Assembly: GCF_039543665.1 (NCBI RefSeq)
Contig: NZ_BAABKE010000005.1
Location: 124,001 to 188,000, forward strand
Length of the DNA stretch: 64,000 nucleotides
Reading direction: 5' to 3'
From: Wohlfahrtiimonas larvae
GTDB taxonomy: Bacteria > Pseudomonadota > Gammaproteobacteria > Cardiobacteriales > Wohlfahrtiimonadaceae
Part shown: positions 17,284 through 26,377 of the stretch, in pieces
Layout of the letters: each line of letters opens with the position of its first letter
Position numbering within the stretch: position 1 is the first letter of the stretch
The notes under the pieces: generated by a model
What the model saw: the letters and a program-made list of their open reading frames with translations, nothing else
Database searches by the model: none
Told to the model about the DNA's origin: nothing
Program-made: the position numbers and the translations under genes

Positions 17284-18486
17284 TTACAGAATTTTAATAA
17301 TAGCTTGTGCCGATTGTATAATATTATACTCATTTAAGGCAGCAATACAAATTCTACCTGTATCAAGAATATAGACGCCATGTTCATCTCTTAACTTCTG
17401 TGCTTGCTCTTGAGTTAGACCAGAATAACTGAACATTCCTTGTTGTTGTTTGATAAAGCTAAAATCTTTTTTCGTTTGGCCTTCATTGAGTAAAGCCGTG
17501 AATTTTTCACGCATAGCATGAATGCGTATACGCATTTCTGCTAATTCATCAAACCATTCTTGGCGTAATGTATCATTACTTAAAACATGACCAACGATTG
17601 CAGCACCAAATTCTGGTGGAGAAGAGTAGTTTGCACGCACCATTTTTTTCAATTGTGATGTGACACGTACTTGTTCTTCAGCTGATTTTGTAACAACTGA
17701 TAAGGCACCTACGCGCTCGCCATACAATGAGAATGATTTTGAGAATGAATTAGCAATCAATACAGGTACGCCAGCATCTGTCATGATGTGAATAGCTTTA
17801 GCATCTTCTTGAACGCCTTGGGCAAAACCTTGATAAGCCATATCTAAGAATGGCATCAATGATTTTTCTTTCACAACTTCTGCCAATGTTTTCCACTCGG
17901 CATCTGTTAAATCTGCACCTGTTGGGTTATGGCAGCATGCATGTAAAATAATGATGGAATTTACTGGTAATGCTTTGAAGTATTCAATCATTGCATCAAA
18001 ACGTACGCCGCCAGTTTCTGAATCAAAGTATGGATAAGCTTCGACTTTAAACCCAGCACCTTTGAAAATTGCACGATGGTTATCCCACGTTGGATCAGAT
18101 ACGTGAACTGTTGGTAATTTCTCTGCAAATAATTGGCTGAGGAAATCTGCGCCAACTTTCAATGCACCTGTGCCACCCAAAGTTTGCACTGTTGCTAATC
18201 GGTTTTCGGCAATCACAGAATTATGTTCTGAGAACAATAAGCGTTGTACAGAGTTGTTGTACATTTGCAAACCGTGCATCGGCAAATAAACATGTGGCTT
18301 TGCTTCAGCAAAAAGTGCATCTTGAGCTTTTTTTACAACATTCAGAACAGGTACTTTACCATTTGCATCTGCATAAATGCCGATTGTAAGGTTGATTTTA
18401 TTCTCTCTTGGATCTTGTTTGAATTTTTCCACTAATCCAAGAATAGGGTCATCAGGGGCCAGTACAACTTGATTAAAAACGCTCAT
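17284..18486 (-). CDS. Class I aromatic/aspartate aminotransferase (TyrB/AspC family)
   Basis: This is a 400-residue PLP-dependent transaminase of subgroup I-alpha, which interconverts aspartate or aromatic amino acids with their 2-oxo acids. Key regions are GTGALKVGADF, SDPTWDNHRAIF, LHACCHNPTGADLT and NSFSKSFSLYGERVGAL, where the Lys forms the PLP Schiff base. The sequence cannot reliably separate TyrB from AspC. It lies 31 bases after the SLC13 permease gene on the same strand and is followed by the 32-residue membrane protein. Confidence 0.93.
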   Translation of the reverse strand: MSVFNQVVLAPDDPILGLVEKFKQDPRENKINLTIGIYADANGKVPVLNVVKKAQDALFAEAKPHVYLPMHGLQMYNNSVQRLLFSEHNSVIAENRLATVQTLGGTGALKVGADFLSQLFAEKLPTVHVSDPTWDNHRAIFKGAGFKVEAYPYFDSETGGVRFDAMIEYFKALPVNSIIILHACCHNPTGADLTDAEWKTLAEVVKEKSLMPFLDMAYQGFAQGVQEDAKAIHIMTDAGVPVLIANSFSKSFSLYGERVGALSVVTKSAEEQVRVTSQLKKMVRANYSSPPEFGAAIVGHVLSNDTLRQEWFDELAEMRIRIHAMREKFTALLNEGQTKKDFSFIKQQQGMFSYSGLTQEQAQKLRDEHGVYILDTGRICIAALNEYNIIQSAQAIIKIL

Positions 18487-18517
18487 ATAGATTCCTTTGA
18501 AGTTAAATAGAGTGATT

Positions 18518-20323
18518 TTATGACAAAGGCCACACCCAAAGTAATGCAGGTGTAACGGTTATTAAGATTAATATATCTAAAATTAAGCCAACACGCCAAT
18601 AATCACCAAATTGATAGCCCGCAGGACCCATCACAAGTGTATTGGAATGATGACCAATTGGAGTATTGAATGTGCAAGAGCTTGCAATAGCAACCCCCAT
18701 TAAATATGCATCAGGATTGTGCCCAAGCTGCTGAGAAATACCATAAGCAATCGGACACATGATGACGGCAGTTGCAGAGCTATTGATAACATCAGTGATG
18801 ATCATCGTAATTAAGATAATGATACCTAAAATCATAACATCGGGTAGATCACCAATGATTCCGACCAATTTATTGGCCAGAATGGCCGTTACTCCTGTTT
18901 GTTGTAAAGCAAGTCCGACAGTGATAAAACAACCCAATAACATTAATAGAGGGCCTTCTTGGCTACGATAGACATCTCGTATGGGAAGCAGTTTAAATAT
19001 TACTAATAAAAAGACAGCCAATGGAAAGCTAATTTGTGGCGGTAATGTTTGTGTCGCCACTAGAATAATAGATCCAAGAAAGATTAAAATCGTAGGTAAT
19101 AAGCGGTAAGAGGCTTTTAAGCTAATATCTCGCTCTGCTAGAGGAAAGCATCCTAAATATCGTAATGTTTCAGGTAGCTCATCTGAATGGCCTTGTACCA
19201 ATAGCACATCTCCAACTTTTAATTGAATCCTAGAGAAACGCTTACGGATATTTTCACCTTGTCTAGCAACACCAATTACATTTAAGCCATATTTTTCGCG
19301 GAATTGTAGCTCAGATAATGTTCGGTTATCCATGCGAGAGCCAGGATTGATTACAACTTCTAAAACTTCTAGTTTATCGTGAGGGATATTCTTATTAGCG
19401 CTGCTACGTGTCAGATTCATTCCTGTTAGTAGCTCAAGTTGTTTAAGCTCTTCAGGTTGTCCTTCTAATAACAATGTATCATTGCAACGAATGATCTCTT
19501 CACTGCTAGGTGCGATAATGCGTCGAGCACCACGGATGATGACTACAACTTTGACTGAGTTCTCAGAAATTTCTTCTAATATTGCTACTGTTTTATCTAC
19601 AACTTTATTGCCATGTTCAACTTTAGCTTCTAATAGATAGTTATCTGTCGTAAATTTAGTTTGTGAGCTTTCAGAGCGGCGATTAGGAATTAAACGCCAA
19701 CCAATGAGTGATAAGTATAATAATCCAACAACGGAAATGATTAAGCCTGTTGGTGTAAAATCAAACATATTGAATTGAGATAAACCAATAGATTCACGAT
19801 AGTTTGCAACGATTAAGTTAGGTGGCGTACCAATCACAGTGATTGTACCGCCTAGTAATGATGCAAATGCCATGGGCATTAGTACTTTGGCTGGTGCAAT
19901 ATCATAACGTTGGCATAGCTGGATAGCGATAGGCATAATCAATGCTAATGCTCCAACGTCGTTCATAAAAGCTGAGAAAAATGCAACAAGTCCGGCCAAT
20001 GTAAAAACAAGCATAGATGGACTATCAGAAAAATACCCTAATCGTTTAGAGAGATGATAAGTGATGCCGGTTTTGCCAATGGCATGGCTCAGTACTAAAA
20101 CAGAGGCTACAGTAACAACGGCAGGATGGCTAAATCCATTAAAGGTTTGTGTAATGGGAACAATACCTGATAAAACTAGTGCAAGCAAAGCGCCCAGTGC
20201 AACAAAGTCGTAGCGAATGCGTCCAATTAAAAATGTGATGAATGCAGCAACTAAAACTAAGAGAGAGAATAGTTGGTCATTGGTTAAAAAAGGGATTAAT
20301 TGAAAGTTAATATAACTGAGCAT
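18518..20323 (-). CDS. SLC13-family anion permease with two TrkA-C domains
   Basis: This 601-residue membrane protein has two hydrophobic halves (about residues 15-210 and 405-600) separated by a cytoplasmic region with two RCK/TrkA-C domains. The paired motifs FSAFMNDVGALALIMPIAIQ and SSATAVIMCPIA, with GTPPNLIVA, are typical of the DASS/SLC13 and ArsB/NhaD superfamily. Substrate (sulfate, dicarboxylate or other anion) cannot be read from sequence. It starts 8 bases after ppk1, so a link to phosphate or anion balance is possible. The start is supported by AGGAAA. Confidence 0.87.
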   Translation of the reverse strand: MLSYINFQLIPFLTNDQLFSLLVLVAAFITFLIGRIRYDFVALGALLALVLSGIVPITQTFNGFSHPAVVTVASVLVLSHAIGKTGITYHLSKRLGYFSDSPSMLVFTLAGLVAFFSAFMNDVGALALIMPIAIQLCQRYDIAPAKVLMPMAFASLLGGTITVIGTPPNLIVANYRESIGLSQFNMFDFTPTGLIISVVGLLYLSLIGWRLIPNRRSESSQTKFTTDNYLLEAKVEHGNKVVDKTVAILEEISENSVKVVVIIRGARRIIAPSSEEIIRCNDTLLLEGQPEELKQLELLTGMNLTRSSANKNIPHDKLEVLEVVINPGSRMDNRTLSELQFREKYGLNVIGVARQGENIRKRFSRIQLKVGDVLLVQGHSDELPETLRYLGCFPLAERDISLKASYRLLPTILIFLGSIILVATQTLPPQISFPLAVFLLVIFKLLPIRDVYRSQEGPLLMLLGCFITVGLALQQTGVTAILANKLVGIIGDLPDVMILGIIILITMIITDVINSSATAVIMCPIAYGISQQLGHNPDAYLMGVAIASSCTFNTPIGHHSNTLVMGPAGYQFGDYWRVGLILDILILITVTPALLWVWPLS

Positions 20324-20331
20324 AACGTTTC

Positions 20332-22413
20332 CTATGACAGGCGTTTTTGTATTAAACGATATTGAACAGATGTTTCAGGGTTAATATTATATGCTTGTTT
20401 ATAGTGACCTGTCGTGCCATCTAAGCACCATGCTGTTTGATCTTCTAAACACCATAATAATCCTTCTTCGATCACTTTTTGCTTAATTTCTTTATCGTAT
20501 AAAGGTACTGCAATTTCAATTCTTCTAAAAAAGTTACGATTCATCCAATCAGCACTTGATAGATAAGCATGTTCTTTGCCTGCATGATAAAAATAGTAAA
20601 CACGAGAATGTTCTAAGAATCGGCCGACAATTGAACGGACTCTAATATTTTCTGATAAGCCCGGTATGCCTGGTTTTAATGCACAAGCACCTCTGATAAT
20701 AAGGTCAATTTGTACACCTAACTGAGAAGCATTGTACAAGGCTGTGATAATAATTGGTTCCATTAATGCATTCATACGAGCAATAATGTAGCCTTTTCTG
20801 CCTGCTTTTACTTCTTGAATTTCAAACTCAATTTCTTCTAATAAGCGATCAATAAAATTAAATGGAGATTGCCAAATAGTAGAAAGAGAAGGGATTTTGG
20901 CTAGGCTAGATAGGTTTAAGAAAATTTCTGAAATACTTGCTGTCACTTCTTTATGAGAAGTTAGTAGGCTAAAATCAGTATATAATCTTGCATTGCCTTG
21001 ATGGTAATTACCTGTACCAATGTGAGCATAACGACGGAGATAGGTTTCACCTTTAAGATTTTTTTCTTCACGAATCACCAAGAGCATTTTTGCGTGGGTT
21101 TTATAACCAAATACGCCATACACAATTTTAATACCCGCATCTTCCAATCGAGAAGCCCATGATAGATTCGTGGCTTCATCAAAACGAGCCATCAGTTCCA
21201 CAACAACATTCACTTCTTTGCCTTGTCTTGCTGCATTCACAAGCAATTCCATTAACTCTGAATCATCGCCTGTTCTATAAACTGTCATTCGAATGACACG
21301 TACAGTGGGATCATTAGAAGCTTCTCTGAGAAAATCAACAACGGGTAAAAAGCGATCATAAGGATGATGTAACAAAATATCTTGTGCATTGATTTCACTA
21401 AATGCATCTATTCGATTTTCCCAGCGTTTGGGAATATGGCGTTTAATAGGCGTAAAAATCAGATGAGGTTTACGTTCAACATATTCCAAAATATTGTGGA
21501 TTTGTGAGAAATCAAAGTGATATTGAGTGGCATATAAATCTTCTGAAGATAATTCAAACTCTTTCAATAAAAGGGCTTTAAGGTGAGAGGGGCAATTACA
21601 TTCTATTTCTAAGCGGACAGCATGGCCAAAACTTCTTTGCTTTAATTCACCACGTAATGCTTGATGGAGATTGGTTAATTCTTCCTTATCAATGTACAAG
21701 TGGCTGTTGCGAGTCACTCTAAATTGATATAAACCTAAAATTTCTAAACTTGGGAAGATATCTGCCACAAAAGCTTCAATAATGGCTTGGATGGTTGTGA
21801 GTTGTGTTTCGCCATTAGGAGAAGGTAGCTCAATAATGTGTGGTAAATTTTCAGGAATGGGTAAAATCGCTGTATCTATATTGCGACCATATGCATCAGT
21901 ACCTTTTAAATCAACAATAAAATTGAGTGATTTATTAGTAATGTGTGGAAATGGATGCGCTAAATCTAGTGCAATTGGGGTAAAAACAGGGAGCATATTC
22001 TGCGTAAAAAGATGATAAAGCCAGTGATGTTGTTCTGCGCTCCAATCTTGTTGACTTAATACATGGATATTTTCTTTTTTTAATTCAGGCAGTAATTCAT
22101 TGAAAAATATTTGGTGTTGTTCTTGTGTAATTTTCAATGCATAAGCTTGAATGCTAAGGCGCCATTCACTAGCGCTTTGGTTTTCTATACGCTCTAAGCC
22201 AGATTGAATTTGTTCTTGCATATTTGCCATACGAACTTCAAAAAATTCATCGATATTAGAAGAGACAATTGCAATAAATTTTAAGCGCTCTAATAGCGGT
22301 AACATGCTATTTTTTGCTTGTGCTAGCACGCGTTCTTGGAATGCAAGAATAGAACGTTCCCGATTGATGAGAGGAACTGTATGTGGGGTTAACATGGTTA
22401 ACGAAGCATCCAC
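20332..22413 (-). CDS. ppk1: Polyphosphate kinase 1
   Basis: PPK1 reversibly makes inorganic polyphosphate from ATP through a phosphohistidine. The 693-residue chain has the N-terminal helical domain with NRERSILAFQERVLAQA, the PHITNKSLNF head domain and two phospholipase-D-like domains. Catalytic-region sequences include TVYRTGDDSELM, KTHAKMLLVIREE and RRYAHIGTGNYHQGNARLYTD. No exopolyphosphatase gene is adjacent, unlike E. coli ppk-ppx. It is upstream of, and probably cotranscribed with, the SLC13 permease. Confidence 0.96.
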   Translation of the reverse strand: MDASLTMLTPHTVPLINRERSILAFQERVLAQAKNSMLPLLERLKFIAIVSSNIDEFFEVRMANMQEQIQSGLERIENQSASEWRLSIQAYALKITQEQHQIFFNELLPELKKENIHVLSQQDWSAEQHHWLYHLFTQNMLPVFTPIALDLAHPFPHITNKSLNFIVDLKGTDAYGRNIDTAILPIPENLPHIIELPSPNGETQLTTIQAIIEAFVADIFPSLEILGLYQFRVTRNSHLYIDKEELTNLHQALRGELKQRSFGHAVRLEIECNCPSHLKALLLKEFELSSEDLYATQYHFDFSQIHNILEYVERKPHLIFTPIKRHIPKRWENRIDAFSEINAQDILLHHPYDRFLPVVDFLREASNDPTVRVIRMTVYRTGDDSELMELLVNAARQGKEVNVVVELMARFDEATNLSWASRLEDAGIKIVYGVFGYKTHAKMLLVIREEKNLKGETYLRRYAHIGTGNYHQGNARLYTDFSLLTSHKEVTASISEIFLNLSSLAKIPSLSTIWQSPFNFIDRLLEEIEFEIQEVKAGRKGYIIARMNALMEPIIITALYNASQLGVQIDLIIRGACALKPGIPGLSENIRVRSIVGRFLEHSRVYYFYHAGKEHAYLSSADWMNRNFFRRIEIAVPLYDKEIKQKVIEEGLLWCLEDQTAWCLDGTTGHYKQAYNINPETSVQYRLIQKRLS

Positions 22414-22485
22414 AATCGACCTACTTAGTATAATAAAAGAATAACAGTCTATTGTAGCTGAAAAGATGTGCTTTTTCTATGCAAA

Positions 22486-22513
22486 GAAAAAGCACAGAAC
22501 TCTGTGCTTTTTC
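22486..22513 (-). terminator. Bidirectional-looking terminator after rne
   Basis: A perfect 13-bp stem, GAAAAAGCACAGA paired across a 2-base centre, has T-runs on either strand. It lies 30 bases beyond the rne stop and about 70 bases before ppk1, so it most likely ends rne transcription. Confidence 0.8.
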
Positions 22514-22543
22514 GATTAGATTATATAAAGCATTAAAATAAAA

Positions 22544-25282
22544 TTATTTTTTAGGGACTTCATCTTCTAAAATAATTTTAAAGCTTGGAATATCTTGTTC
22601 TTTTTTATCATCATTAGTGTCGATCATTTGTGGTTTAATCACAATTTCATCTTCAATAGTAATGATAGGTTGAGCAACGATTTTTTCTTTAGGTTCTGTT
22701 GCTTTAGGCGTATCTTTGATTTCAACAATGCTGTGTTGAATCACGATTTCTTCAGCTATTTCAGTAGTTGTTGTTTGAGGTTCAATAGATACTTCTGCTT
22801 TAGATATTTCTACTTGTTTAGATTTCTCTATAACAGGTTTGACTTCAATATTATCAGTATCAGCAGGTTTATCTGTTGTTTGTTGGATAACGATATCTAC
22901 AGTTTCTGTTGTAGGTTGTACGGGCTCTTTTGGCGTTTCACTTACAACAACTTCTGATTGTATTATCGTTGGTTCTAGTTTTGCTGGTTCTTCCGTAACA
23001 ATAGTAGCACTTTCTGGTTGAGTGACGCTTGCCTCAGCTGCTATTGGTGTTTTTGCATCTGCCACTTTCTCATTAGCTATTTCAGCAACAGGCTCTACAG
23101 CTTTGATACCTTTGAGTGCATTCATTTCTTCTTCAGAAATACGTTTACGGCCTTTGCGAATACGGCGTTTACGAATTTCACCATTCACTTCAACTTCAAT
23201 TGATTCAGGTTTTGGTGTAATGCTTGTTGCTTTAACAATATTCTCATTTTTATTGTCAGACTTTTCAGTTTTCTGAGTATTTTGAGTGGTATTGTTGTTA
23301 TTAGCATTATTATTTTTATTGCGAGAGCGACGTGTTCTTGGTTTTGGTGCTTCACCATTATTATCACGTACATCATCAGTTTTTTCTGATTTATCAGCTT
23401 TCGTAATATCTGAACGAACTTCAGATACTCGTTCAACAGTTGCAATTTCATTGTGCTCAGGTGCATTGGCACGAGTTGTTACACGGCGATTGTTGCGGCG
23501 GCGATTATTAGAACGCTGGCGCTGTTTAGGTTGTTGAGATTTTTTCTTAGTTTCTTCCTCTGAAATTTGTGGCTCAGAAGGAGTTAACAAAGATTTAAAC
23601 CAATTGACCAACATTGTCCATAATGATGGTACAGGTTTAACTTCAGGTGCTTTTTCCTCTGTAACTGGTGGTGGTGTTGCAGGTACCATATTACTCACAA
23701 CAGGGATATTTTTTTGTGGTTTCGTTGGATTATAAGCTTGGTTAACTAATGCTTCATCTGTTGGTTTTTCAGTTATATTGTGTTCATTACTGACTTTATT
23801 GGTCAATGTTGTTTGATCAGTGCGGTAGCGAGTAATTTCAAAATGTGGTGTTTCTAATTCTTGATTAGGAATCATTACAACACGTACGCCTAAGCGTTTT
23901 TCAATATCAGAAACATCTTCTCGTTTTTCATTCAATAAGAAGATAGAAACATCAACAGGCAGTTGAACAATAATCTCGCCAGTGCGTTCTTTTAATGCTT
24001 CTTCTTCTACTAAGCGTAGTACTTCTAATGCGAGTGATTTGATGTTGCGAATTGTGCCATGGCCTGAACATCTTGGGCATACAATATGTGTTGTTTCATC
24101 TAATGATGGGCGCAATCGTTGGCGAGACATTTCGAGTAAGCCAAATCGAGAAATGTGACCCGTTTGAATACGTGCACGATCTAAAGATAGAGCTTCATGG
24201 AATGCTTTTTCTACTTTACGTTGGTGATCAGACTCTAACATGTCAATAAAGTCAATGACAATCAAACCACCGAGGTCACGAAGTTTTAATTGACGTGCAA
24301 TTTCTTCAGCCGCTTCAACGTTAGTATTGAATGCAGTTTCTTCAATATCAGCACCGCGCGTTGCACGACCTGAGTTGATATCGATAGAAACTAGCGCTTC
24401 TGTGTAGTCGATCACCAATGCGCCACCTGAAGGTAATTTTACTTCACGTTGGTAAGCTGATTGAATTTGGTTTTCGATTTGATAGCGTGTGAATAACGGG
24501 ATTTGATCTTCATATAACTTAATTTTAGAGCGGATTTGTGGCATGGTTCTGCTCACAAATAGTGCTGCTTCTTCATAGATTTCAGCATTATCAATGAGTA
24601 TTTCACCAATATCATTACGATAATAATCGCGTAATGCACGAATGATGATATTACTTTCTTGATAGATTAAGAAGGGCGCTTTTTCTGTTGAGGCAGTTTT
24701 AATTGAATGCCAAAGAGTCATCAAATAGTCCAAGTCCCATTGCAACTCTTCTGCTGTACGACCTAAACCTGCTGTGCGGACAATGACCCCCATTTCATCA
24801 GGGATTGTTAAGTGGCTCATTGCTTCACGAATCGCAACACGCTCTTGGCCTTCAATACGGCGAGAAACACCACCAGATTTTGGGTTGTTTGGCATCAATA
24901 CTAAATAACGACCTGCTAATGTGATCATTGTTGTGAGTGCAGCCCCTTTATTACCGCGCTCTTCTTTTTCAACTTGGATGATGACTTCCATGCCTTCTGT
25001 TAATGCATCTTTAATAGATGGCTTTTGCATGGCTTTTGCAGCATCAGAATAATATTCTTTAGAAACTTCTTTAAAGGATAAAAAACCATGGCGTTCTGAA
25101 CCATAGTCAACAAAACAAGCCTCTAAAGATGGCTCGATTCGAGTGATGATACCTTTGTAAATGTTTGCTTTTTTCTGAATATTTGTAGCATTTTCAATAT
25201 CTAAATCATATAGGCGCTGCCCATCTACTAAAGCGACACGTGTCTCTTCAGGTTGGCTCGCATTAATTAGCATGCGTTTCAT
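22544..25282 (-). CDS. rne: Ribonuclease E
   Basis: RNase E initiates mRNA decay and processes rRNA and tRNA precursors. The catalytic half (to about residue 520) opens with MKRMLINASQPEETRVALVD. It contains an S1 domain with GIITRIEPSLEACFVDYG, the active-site region VDINSGRATRG followed by DFIDM, and the zinc-link CPRCSGHG. Residues about 550-569 (PSLWTMLVNWFKSLLTP) form an amphipathic helix where E. coli has its membrane anchor. An Arg/Asn-rich RNA-binding stretch with RRRNNRR follows, then a long Pro/Val/Glu-rich disordered tail. The 912-residue length and this layout mark RNase E, not RNase G. Confidence 0.96.
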   Translation of the reverse strand: MKRMLINASQPEETRVALVDGQRLYDLDIENATNIQKKANIYKGIITRIEPSLEACFVDYGSERHGFLSFKEVSKEYYSDAAKAMQKPSIKDALTEGMEVIIQVEKEERGNKGAALTTMITLAGRYLVLMPNNPKSGGVSRRIEGQERVAIREAMSHLTIPDEMGVIVRTAGLGRTAEELQWDLDYLMTLWHSIKTASTEKAPFLIYQESNIIIRALRDYYRNDIGEILIDNAEIYEEAALFVSRTMPQIRSKIKLYEDQIPLFTRYQIENQIQSAYQREVKLPSGGALVIDYTEALVSIDINSGRATRGADIEETAFNTNVEAAEEIARQLKLRDLGGLIVIDFIDMLESDHQRKVEKAFHEALSLDRARIQTGHISRFGLLEMSRQRLRPSLDETTHIVCPRCSGHGTIRNIKSLALEVLRLVEEEALKERTGEIIVQLPVDVSIFLLNEKREDVSDIEKRLGVRVVMIPNQELETPHFEITRYRTDQTTLTNKVSNEHNITEKPTDEALVNQAYNPTKPQKNIPVVSNMVPATPPPVTEEKAPEVKPVPSLWTMLVNWFKSLLTPSEPQISEEETKKKSQQPKQRQRSNNRRRNNRRVTTRANAPEHNEIATVERVSEVRSDITKADKSEKTDDVRDNNGEAPKPRTRRSRNKNNNANNNNTTQNTQKTEKSDNKNENIVKATSITPKPESIEVEVNGEIRKRRIRKGRKRISEEEMNALKGIKAVEPVAEIANEKVADAKTPIAAEASVTQPESATIVTEEPAKLEPTIIQSEVVVSETPKEPVQPTTETVDIVIQQTTDKPADTDNIEVKPVIEKSKQVEISKAEVSIEPQTTTTEIAEEIVIQHSIVEIKDTPKATEPKEKIVAQPIITIEDEIVIKPQMIDTNDDKKEQDIPSFKIILEDEVPKK

Positions 25283-25536
25283 TGTGTTCTCCAGGCCCTA
25301 AATAGTGAGGAGTTTACAGAGATCACTCCTTACCTATTTTTAATACAATGTACGTTACATTTAGAGTCGTTATTAGTTGTTAACGCAGTGATTTGTATTA
25401 GTACTGTTATTCCTCAGTATTTATAACCAAAATTAAATTCTAAAAAAATATCATAGGATGCAAAGCAGAGCCTATTCATCAATATGATGAATAGGAATGA
25501 TATTTGAGTGTTTTTGAGTGATCATTGATGAGAGAT
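25283..25536 (-). promoter_or_regulatory. rne leader region with a perfect 10-bp inverted repeat
   Basis: This 254-base gap between the TPR lipoprotein and rne must hold the rne promoter and 5' leader. At 25471-25495 there is a perfect inverted repeat, CCTATTCATC and GATGAATAGG around AATAT, with no T-run on the minus strand, so it is not a normal terminator. In E. coli the rne leader is structured and mediates autoregulation. A similar role is an inference only. Confidence 0.4.
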
Positions 25537-26277
25537 TTATTGTACGTTTCTCATCGCTTCATCTGAACCTGCTGAATCTCCTCTTGCTTTACGCGCGGAA
25601 GAGATCACTCGCCAATTCTTATTCATGAGGTCTTGATTGCTTTTTGCAAAATCAATAGATTTTTTTGCTAATTGTTCAGACTGCTCATATTTGCCCTGAT
25701 GTAGGCGAATTTGTGCAAGATCATACCAAATACTTGCATTATTAGGTTCTAATCTTACTGCACGATTCAATGCAGTTGCTGCTTTCTCTAACTGACCTGC
25801 TTTGACTGCAGAGTTTGCTTCATCTAATAAAGATTGAACAGCACCTGTTTGATTTTGTGATGGTTGATAAGTGTTTGTTGTTGCTGTTGCAACATTATTT
25901 TGCCCAGGAATCATAGGTGTTGAGCCAGTATTAGGTGGCGTATATGTTGATTGCTGGCTGTTTGGATCTGGAGTATTTGGGTATGCAGGAAATGCTGCAT
26001 TATCAGCAGGAAATTCTGTACCTTGACCAGAGTAAGCTGGAAATTGTACTTCACCTGTAGTGCTAGCTTGACCATAAGGTTGAGCCTGATTATATGCACC
26101 TGTATTTTGGTTGCCCGTACCATCATCAAGAGGAATGCCATTAGGAATAGTTGGCGTTACAGGTTGATTTGGTAATGGACGAACTCTAGCGCCACCATCA
26201 GTGCGAGATGTACATCCGCTAATGACAAGTAGAGCTAATATTAGAAATGTTGTAGTTCTCACTATAGTTATTCCCAT
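25537..26277 (-). CDS. TPR lipoprotein, candidate PBP1b activator (LpoP-like)
   Basis: The N-terminus has a lipoprotein signal, TFLILALLVISGCTS. A GTG five codons in (26262) has a better-placed GGGA and may be the true start. Residues about 25-140 are Pro/Gln/Asn/Thr-rich and look disordered, a reach-through linker. Residues about 150-245 carry two or more tetratricopeptide repeats (ALNRAVRLEPNNASIWYDLA, QLAKKSIDFA). The gene lies just downstream of the PBP1b gene. LpoP, a TPR lipoprotein encoded beside PBP1b in Pseudomonas, activates that enzyme from the outer membrane. Domain order and neighbourhood both fit, so I propose the same role. Confidence 0.75.
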   Translation of the reverse strand: MGITIVRTTTFLILALLVISGCTSRTDGGARVRPLPNQPVTPTIPNGIPLDDGTGNQNTGAYNQAQPYGQASTTGEVQFPAYSGQGTEFPADNAAFPAYPNTPDPNSQQSTYTPPNTGSTPMIPGQNNVATATTNTYQPSQNQTGAVQSLLDEANSAVKAGQLEKAATALNRAVRLEPNNASIWYDLAQIRLHQGKYEQSEQLAKKSIDFAKSNQDLMNKNWRVISSARKARGDSAGSDEAMRNVQ

Positions 26278-26341
26278 ATAACGATATGTTAAAAGTTTGG
26301 TTAGACATAAAAGTCAGTGTCGATAATTTATCATAAAATGT

Positions 26342-26373
26342 ATAAAACGAGTAGAGAGATTCTCTACTCGTTT
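26342..26373 (-). terminator. Terminator after the PBP1b gene
   Basis: A perfect 13-bp stem (26345-26357 with 26361-26373) closes a 3-base loop and is followed on the minus strand by TTTTATA. It begins five bases beyond the PBP1b stop, so the lipoprotein gene must rely on readthrough or its own promoter. Confidence 0.78.
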
Positions 26374-26377
26374 GTAA

